Source of the DNA: Lewinella sp. IMCC34183
GTDB taxonomy: Bacteria; Bacteroidota; Bacteroidia; Chitinophagales; Saprospiraceae
Assembly (NCBI RefSeq): GCF_003390915.1
Contig: NZ_QMEM01000009.1
Span: 62,001 to 126,000, forward strand
DNA: 64,000 nucleotides
Direction of reading: 5' to 3'
Shown: positions 58,984 through 64,000 of the stretch, piece by piece
Position numbering within the stretch: the stretch's first letter is position 1
Layout: each line of letters starts with the position of its first letter
The notes under the pieces: generated by a model
Database searches by the model: none
Told to the model about the DNA's origin: nothing
What the model saw: only the letters and a program-made list of their open reading frames with translations
Translations under genes and position numbers: made by a program

Positions 58984-59433
58984 ATGATCCGCAAAGCAAA
59001 AATCACCACCCTAGCCGAGTTGAAGAAGCGCAAGAAACAGGTGCGGATGGAATCCGAACTCGCCAAACGGGAGTTCGCCCACTCGATCGGTACTACCCGT
59101 AACAACACCACCCAGTTCTTGCTCAAGAAGGTGGCCGCCCCCGTGGGTGGTGGCATCCTTGGGCTGATGCTGCTCAACAGCATCTTTTCTTCTTCCAAAT
59201 CGAAGATCCCCGTCATCAAGGAAACCAAGGTGATCCACGAGTATCCCGACGGAAAACCATACGTACCGGGCAAGCATCGCTCCAGGGGCCGCAGCCGCAT
59301 CAAGCGGATCACGTCCCTGATCGGCGGCTTGCGGGTGGCCATGCCCATCATACAGGCCGTGATCGGCGCGATCACCGCACACCGGGCCAACGAAGCCGCG
59401 CAAACCGCTAAACACGCCGCCGCTCGGAAATAG
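58984..59433 (+). CDS. hypothetical basic membrane-associated protein
   Basis: A 149-residue protein. The N-terminus is strongly basic (MIRKAKITTLAELKKRKKQ), a glycine-rich helix (about 46-63, KKVAAPVGGGILGLMLLN) follows, then a basic GKHRSRGRSRIKR stretch and a second helix (about 105-130). I do not recognise the family. It follows the holin-like gene by 4 bases, and its short distance to the next gene (22 bases) makes an operon likely. Confidence 0.6.
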   Translation: MIRKAKITTLAELKKRKKQVRMESELAKREFAHSIGTTRNNTTQFLLKKVAAPVGGGILGLMLLNSIFSSSKSKIPVIKETKVIHEYPDGKPYVPGKHRSRGRSRIKRITSLIGGLRVAMPIIQAVIGAITAHRANEAAQTAKHAAARK

Positions 59434-59455
59434 GTCCGTCACCCGGCCTGCTCCC

Positions 59456-59842
59456 ATGAACAACCTGATTTTTTCGCTGTCGTCGGTACTCGGCGTACCG
59501 GTTTATTCTACTAAGGGAGTAGCCATTGCGGTAGTATACGATCTTGTGTGTAACAAGGATACGGGTCGCATCACCTACTTCATTTTATGCTCGGACGCTC
59601 CCAGACCGGACAATGCCCCGGCGGATTTGGAGTACTTCGCCATCCATCACTCCTACCTTTATTTCGCGGGAGGTGAGCGGCGGCAGCTTACCTTCTCACC
59701 GAAGCTGGGCAACGAAGAACAGAGCTACTTCATCGAACTGCCCGAGCAGTACGAGGACATTGAAGTACAGACGCTGACGGACTTCAGCGCCTACCTGTAC
59801 CTCAATACCCACACGGCCGGGCACCGAAGCGACAACGACTGA
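59456..59842 (+). CDS. PRC-barrel-like protein
   Basis: A 128-residue small beta-barrel: FSLSSVLGVPVYSTKGVAIAVVYDLVCNKDTGRITYFILCSD follows the PRC-barrel pattern (a loop that names a "connection" then VxDVVxDxxTGRI-xYxVL). The remaining residues are acidic and less conserved. Often attached to stress or photosynthetic membrane functions; the ligand is unknown. Last gene of the YtxH-like operon. Confidence 0.68.
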   Translation: MNNLIFSLSSVLGVPVYSTKGVAIAVVYDLVCNKDTGRITYFILCSDAPRPDNAPADLEYFAIHHSYLYFAGGERRQLTFSPKLGNEEQSYFIELPEQYEDIEVQTLTDFSAYLYLNTHTAGHRSDND

Positions 59843-59878
59843 ACGAAACTCGCCGCACCCGCGGTCCCGCCCCACCTC

Positions 59879-60985
59879 CTACGCTCCTGCCTTCTCCACT
59901 TCCCGGTCTCCCTCGGAAGCAGACAGTAACGGGCGAAGCGCGTAGGCCGCCGGTAATATCCACATCAGGAGTCCCGCCGGAGCCAAAACCATCGGCGACT
60001 CGAACCAGGACCCGAACGAAAGTACCGTAAGGATGACCACGGTTGAAAACGGCAGCGAGAACGCCAGTACGTTCAACCCGAGGTCCAGGTCGAAAACGCG
60101 CTCGCCCGCCTCACCCCGCAACGCCTCTACGGCCGACATATGGGCAAAGGGCCAGAAGCTGACCGCGCACTGCGCGAAGATCACCGCGAGCAGTCCCAGA
60201 GGTCCGGTGAGGCCTAGGCCATAGATCAGCAAACCACTCAGAAAAAACGCCAGGCCGGACCGGAAGCAAAGTACCCGCAGGATGAGGGAAACCTCTCCCC
60301 GCTGAAACCGTACCGCCATACCGATGAACAGCAGGACCAGTGGCGTCATGAGACTGGCCAACCGGGCAATGGTGCTTTCCAGAAAGACGGGCAGGCTGCT
60401 CAGGTCAACGCCGAACGACAGCATTAGGACCGCTAGTACGATGACCAGGTTGACCGGCTCCTGAAGCAGGGCTACGCCGAGGTCCTTGAGCTTACCGTTT
60501 CGCTCGGGCGCGACCTGGTCGGCACCGCGCCGGGCGTAGTACCAGTTCATGGCCACGAGGTAGAGAATGATCAGGACAAAGACCTTGTTGCCGACGTCGG
60601 CGAGTGCCGCCAGCGCAAGGGGAGTATCACCGAGGTACTCCAGAATGAAGGGAAAGACGCTCAGGCCCGGGGCGAGGGAGGGTACCAGCAGCATCATCGT
60701 GCGCCAGCCGGGGGTGTCCGCCTCGAAGCCGAGCCGCGGAAGCGCCCAACCGGTAATGAAGTAGAGCGCCCCGTTGAGCAGCAGCGCCAGCAGGGGAAGC
60801 AGGAGCATGCTGCCGGAGATCTCGATCTTGAGCAGGGCAACGAAAATGGTCGCGGGAAGAATAACGCTAAGGATGAGCACCTTGACGCCGGCGAGTTCCT
60901 GCTTGCCGCTGATCTTGCGCTGCAGCAGGTAACCGGCCAGAATCAAGAGAAGGAACGCTAAGGTCTTTTGGAGGGCTGGGTTCAT
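59879..60985 (-). CDS. AEC family (auxin efflux carrier-like) transporter
   Basis: A 368-residue membrane protein with about ten helices: ALQKTLAFLLLILAGYLLQ (first helix), LSVILPATIFVALLKIE, and second half starting near PVNLVIVLAVLMLSFGVDLS. The pairwise pseudo-symmetric layout is that of the BART/AEC group. The substrate cannot be read. The ATG at 60985 removes an antisense-like N-terminal extension. A terminator separates it from the aminotransferase gene upstream. Confidence 0.83.
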   Translation of the reverse strand: MNPALQKTLAFLLLILAGYLLQRKISGKQELAGVKVLILSVILPATIFVALLKIEISGSMLLLPLLALLLNGALYFITGWALPRLGFEADTPGWRTMMLLVPSLAPGLSVFPFILEYLGDTPLALAALADVGNKVFVLIILYLVAMNWYYARRGADQVAPERNGKLKDLGVALLQEPVNLVIVLAVLMLSFGVDLSSLPVFLESTIARLASLMTPLVLLFIGMAVRFQRGEVSLILRVLCFRSGLAFFLSGLLIYGLGLTGPLGLLAVIFAQCAVSFWPFAHMSAVEALRGEAGERVFDLDLGLNVLAFSLPFSTVVILTVLSFGSWFESPMVLAPAGLLMWILPAAYALRPLLSASEGDREVEKAGA

Positions 60986-61017
60986 CGGGAGAAATCGTGT
61001 TGAAGGGACGGACAACG

Positions 61018-61054
61018 AAAAAAGCTCCGGAACCCGTAGGGCGGGTTCCGGAGC
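61018..61054 (-). terminator. rho-independent terminator after the aminotransferase gene
   Basis: GCTCCGGAACCCG (61024-61036) pairs perfectly with 61042-61054 around a 5-base loop; a TTTTTT run follows on the - strand. It lies 14 bases after the aminotransferase stop, so most transcripts should stop before the AEC gene. Confidence 0.9.
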
Positions 61055-61067
61055 GGCCATAGAGATA

Positions 61068-62246
61068 TTACACCAAAACTTGTCGTAGGGCGGAGAGGAA
61101 CATGTCCACTTCCTCGGGTTTACCTACGCTCACGCGGCAGTAGTTCTTCCCGTGAATGTCGAAGGAGCGGACGCCGATGCCCCGGTCAAACATCTGCTCC
61201 AGGAAGGGGCCGCCTTCCATCTCGATCGGGAACAGGACGAAACTGGTATGCGAGGGCACGTAGCTGAGCCCCATGGCCGTGAGCCCGGCGTAAACCTGTT
61301 CGCGGAAGTCTGCCGTCTGCTTCCGGCTGGCTTCCTGAAACTCCGTATCGTGCATGCTGGCCATGGCGCCCTCGAGGGAGGTCTTGCAGAGGCCCATGTT
61401 ACCGCGGCTGATCTCCTCGACCTTCGCGATGGTTTCGGGCAGGGCCACGCCATAGCCTACCCGCAGGCCGGCCATTCCGTGGATCTTGGAGAAGGTGCGC
61501 GCCACGATCACGTTGTTGCCCTCGGTGATGAGGGGGACCATGGTCTTCGTTTTGTAGTTGGGGAGGAATTCCAGGTAGGCCTCATCGACGAATACGGGCA
61601 CCGTACCGGAGACGTCCCGGCAGAAGGACTTCAACGCCTCGCTGTCGGTGAGGGTACCGGTAGGATTATTGGGGTTGCAGACGTAGATCAGCTTCGTTTG
61701 TCCGTTGATCGCCGCCTTCATGGCGGGCAGGTCGTGGGCCCAATCGTCGGTGACCTTTACTTTGTTCCACTCGCCGCCCATGCCGGTGGCGACCTTGATG
61801 AGGGACATGTAAGCCGGGTCGGCGGCTACCACATTACCCCCCTCGAGGAAGTGTACGATGGCCATCTTTTCCAGCACGTCGCTCGAGCCGGGCGCCAGCA
61901 TGATGTATTCCTCGGGTACGCCTTCGAACTCCGCGATCATTCGCTTGAGCTCGGCCGCGGCCTCGTGCTGGTAGCGGTTGCCGGCGCTGGCGCTGGCGGC
62001 TACCGCCTCGATACACTTCGGCGAGGGGCCGTAGGGGTTTTCGTTGGCAAGCATGCGGGCCTTCAGCTCCGGCCGCTTGGCCAGGTGCCGCTCCCACTCG
62101 AGCTGGGGCAGGTACTCACTGAAGGAGTTCACGGTAGTGACGGCCGGGCGGGCGTACAGACCGGCGGTGGGCAGGGCGGCCAGCCCGGCACCGGTGAGCG
62201 CGGCGCGACGAAGCCATTGCCGGCGGGTGGAAGTAAGTGAAGTCAT
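61068..62246 (-). CDS. Tat-exported PLP aminotransferase (HisC-like)
   Basis: A 392-residue fold-type I aminotransferase. Residues 1-32 are a twin-arginine signal (STRRQWLRRAALTGAGLAAL). The catalytic core follows: LANENPYGPSP (67-75), VCNPNNPTGTL (189-199), DEAYLEFLP, and the PLP lysine Lys254 in TFSKIHGMAGLRVGYG. C-terminal RVSVGKPEEVDMFLSAL is the HisC pattern. Cytoplasmic HisC lacks such a signal, so this enzyme is likely folded with PLP before export and acts in the periplasm. Substrate unknown. Confidence 0.9.
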   Translation of the reverse strand: MTSLTSTRRQWLRRAALTGAGLAALPTAGLYARPAVTTVNSFSEYLPQLEWERHLAKRPELKARMLANENPYGPSPKCIEAVAASASAGNRYQHEAAAELKRMIAEFEGVPEEYIMLAPGSSDVLEKMAIVHFLEGGNVVAADPAYMSLIKVATGMGGEWNKVKVTDDWAHDLPAMKAAINGQTKLIYVCNPNNPTGTLTDSEALKSFCRDVSGTVPVFVDEAYLEFLPNYKTKTMVPLITEGNNVIVARTFSKIHGMAGLRVGYGVALPETIAKVEEISRGNMGLCKTSLEGAMASMHDTEFQEASRKQTADFREQVYAGLTAMGLSYVPSHTSFVLFPIEMEGGPFLEQMFDRGIGVRSFDIHGKNYCRVSVGKPEEVDMFLSALRQVLV

Positions 62247-62291
62247 GGTGTAGGAATTGAGGAAAAATTTGGGAAGACTGGCACGGAGGTG

Positions 62292-62681
62292 CTAGAGGTT
62301 TGAGAGGATGCGGAAGGCCTTGCCGCCGTAGGTGCCGGCCCACTCCAGGCGGGTCACGCCCTCCAGGTCGTCTACGGGCAGCGAAAGCTCGACGGTGCCG
62401 TCGGTACCGGTGACCACGGTCGTAAGCAGGTCCTGGGTCTGGCTGTAGATAGCCAGTTCCAGGTCGGGCACCGGCGTAGCGATGATACCGACATTATAAT
62501 CTAGGATGCCATCCTTGTCGAGTTCCGTGAAGGTGCCCGTGAAGGCCACCGTACCGGAGGGCGCATCGGCAACCCGGACGATATCCGCTTTGACGGGTGA
62601 GGCTTCTACGGTGTAGGCCATCTCGTCGTCGAGGCAAGCCGTCAGCAGGAAGAGGGGAAGCATGGCGAGTAGGTATTTCAT
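62292..62681 (-). CDS. lipoprotein encoded downstream of SusD
   Basis: A 129-residue lipoprotein with lipobox LLTAC (Cys16). A single beta-rich domain of about 110 residues follows: VAFTGTFTELDKDGILDYNVGI then VVTGTDGTVELSLPVDDLEG, rather like a small Ig-type or calcium-binding domain. The ATG at 62681 begins the signal; a longer frame lies inside the SusD gene. Gaps of 34 and 45 bases to its neighbours suggest one operon. Function unknown. Confidence 0.72.
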   Translation of the reverse strand: MKYLLAMLPLFLLTACLDDEMAYTVEASPVKADIVRVADAPSGTVAFTGTFTELDKDGILDYNVGIIATPVPDLELAIYSQTQDLLTTVVTGTDGTVELSLPVDDLEGVTRLEWAGTYGGKAFRILSNL

Positions 62682-62715
62682 GGGGGAGTAGTGTTGGCGT
62701 TGGGAAATGGGCGGG

Positions 62716-64000
62716 TTATTCGGCCCACCAGAGAGGAGTGAGCTTGGTGTCCGGGCCGCCGTTGAGGGATACGCCGGCCGTGACGTTGGCACCGTTGAGG
62801 CTGTATTCGGATTCTGGGTAGCGCAGACGGGTGGGCACCTTGCCCTCGTTCTCCATCACGGCACGGGGATCGGGGGCCGGCAGCACGGGGTAGCCGGTGC
62901 GCCGGTACTCGGTCCAGGCCTCTACCCCCTGGGGGAAGAGAGCTTTCCATTTCTCGGTCATGAGTGTCTCCTTGCTCACGCCGCGGCCGGCGATGTAGTT
63001 GTCGGGCATACTCAGCCCGTACTGCTCGAAGCTGGCCCGGATGCCGGCGTCCAGATAGTCGCCCGCCCCGGCCATGCCGGTGTAATCCCCGTCAAGGGCG
63101 GCCTCGGCCAGGATGAAGTTGAGCTCGGCAAAGGTCAGCAGGGGGATGATCTGCGTCTCGCCCATGAAGTAGCTGCCCGGACGGCTCGCAGTAGTGTAGT
63201 AGGCGACTGCGTCGCCCTCCGGCAATCCGTTCGGGGCGCCGGCGTACTTCCCCGCGAAATTGCCGGCCAGGGCAGGCTCGGCGTACACCTCCAGCCGGGG
63301 GTCGGTGGGGTTCCCGTTGCCGTCGGTCATCGCCGCGACCAGGGTGGTACTGATCGACCAGTCCTCGCGGCCATCGATCACCATCGCCTCGTACCAGGCA
63401 TTACTGTTCTCCCCGCTCTGCCGGACGGCCGGATGGAAGAAGGCAGCCTCCGCGTTGGAGGTGATCACGGGGTACTGCGTGGGGTTATCCATGATCTCGG
63501 CGAAGATCGCGCGGCTCTCGGCGGGGACCTGCGCGGCCTGGCGGTTCGCCAGCCGCAGCCGCAGGCTGTTGGCAAATCGCTTCCACATCATGATGTCACC
63601 GTCGAAGAGGATGTCCTTGTCGATGGCGGGGCCGGCCGGGTCCAGTTGCTCGCTGGCGGCCTTCAGGTTGGCCAGCATGCCGGCGTACACCTCGGCCTGG
63701 CTGTCGTAGACCGGGGCCAGGTTGCCCGCCGTGGAGCCTTTCAGGGCCTGGGTGTACGGGATGGCCCCCCAGGTGTCGGTCACCACCGAGAAGACGTACT
63801 CCCGCATGATGATGGCCGCCGCCTCGAAGTTGGGATTGTAGTACTGCCCGTCGGCGGCACCGGTGAGGTTAATGACCGTTTGCAGGTTGACCAGGCTTTC
63901 GGTGTAGAAGCCGTCCCAGGTGCCGGCGCGCAGCGTGGCGGCCGGGTTGTAGGTGTCGCCTTCGTTCACGTACTGGTTGCGGGCGAAGTACTGCATCCAC
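62716..64000 (-). CDS. SusD/RagB-like outer-membrane nutrient-binding lipoprotein, N-terminus missing
   Basis: The visible 428 codons are the middle and end of a SusD/RagB protein of the shorter SusD-2-like type (PF12741/PF12771-like): NLTGAADGQYYNPNFEAAAIIMREYVFSVVTDTWGAIPYTQAL, MWKRFANSLRLRLANRQA, and near the end MTEKWKALFPQGVEAWTEYRRTGYPVLP. It continues past the right edge. SusC, its usual TonB-dependent partner, should lie upstream, beyond the window. It begins the operon with the lipoprotein and aminotransferase. Confidence 0.9.
   Translation of the reverse strand, partial: WMQYFARNQYVNEGDTYNPAATLRAGTWDGFYTESLVNLQTVINLTGAADGQYYNPNFEAAAIIMREYVFSVVTDTWGAIPYTQALKGSTAGNLAPVYDSQAEVYAGMLANLKAASEQLDPAGPAIDKDILFDGDIMMWKRFANSLRLRLANRQAAQVPAESRAIFAEIMDNPTQYPVITSNAEAAFFHPAVRQSGENSNAWYEAMVIDGREDWSISTTLVAAMTDGNGNPTDPRLEVYAEPALAGNFAGKYAGAPNGLPEGDAVAYYTTASRPGSYFMGETQIIPLLTFAELNFILAEAALDGDYTGMAGAGDYLDAGIRASFEQYGLSMPDNYIAGRGVSKETLMTEKWKALFPQGVEAWTEYRRTGYPVLPAPDPRAVMENEGKVPTRLRYPESEYSLNGANVTAGVSLNGGPDTKLTPLWWAE

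Overview
The window looks like a chromosomal segment of a GC-rich (roughly 60%) member of the Bacteroidota, most likely a marine Lewinella-like Saprospiria. The evidence is a partial SusD-like lipoprotein, a TamL-type (lipidated) Omp85 protein, two secreted proteins with Por-type (T9SS) C-terminal sorting domains, LytTR/LytS regulators, a proline-rich TonB, and many starts preceded by the Bacteroidota -7 box TAnnTTTG. No phage, IS element, CRISPR array or rRNA was seen. The species-level guess is inference; the phylum is well supported.

Layout. 0.2-7.3 kb: envelope proteins, a GT-C glycosyltransferase, a YiaA-like protein, a secreted DPP-IV-type peptidase and smpB. 7.3-12.2 kb: a lytic transglycosylase behind an unexplained structured leader, then an oxidoreductase / lipoprotein / sugar-phosphate transferase operon. 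12.3-25.4 kb: esterase, SpoU methyltransferase divergent from tamL, a giant M36 metalloprotease with T9SS tail, PolB-like exonuclease, OmpA lipoprotein, YgjP-like metalloprotease, aroA and another T9SS protein. 25.6-28.5 kb: hisA, a YciI protein and a LytTR/LytS pair whose kinase carries a palindromic element inside its ATPase domain. 28.6-34.7 kb: Spy-like protein, M1 aminopeptidase, SLC13 permease with RCK domains, tRNA-Pro, and an ECF sigma factor with a translationally coupled 53-residue ORF. 34.7-45.4 kb: clpP, tonB, a VanZ-like gene, gcvH, citrate synthase, aldo/keto reductase, DUF2867 epimerase, LolA-like, MarR, LolC/E-type permease and a desaturase. 45.6-55.2 kb: alkaline phosphatase, dprA, tRNA-Ser, a tandem GC-rich repeat, recQ, kdsD, rpsF-rpsR-rplI, HEAT protein and M23 peptidase. 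55.4-64 kb: ECF sigma factor, a cysteine-less thioredoxin fold with a receiver protein, an XRE regulator, a four-gene YtxH/holin/PRC-barrel envelope operon, and a SusD - lipoprotein - Tat-exported aminotransferase - AEC carrier cluster that runs off the right edge.

Most genes are housekeeping or envelope functions. The parts I would look at again are the structured region at 8.5-8.7 kb, the palindromic repeats (one inside a kinase gene), the tandem repeat after tRNA-Ser, the redox-dead thioredoxin/receiver pair, and the SusD-linked Tat-aminotransferase cluster. None of these is demonstrated here to be a new system; each is a sequence-based lead.
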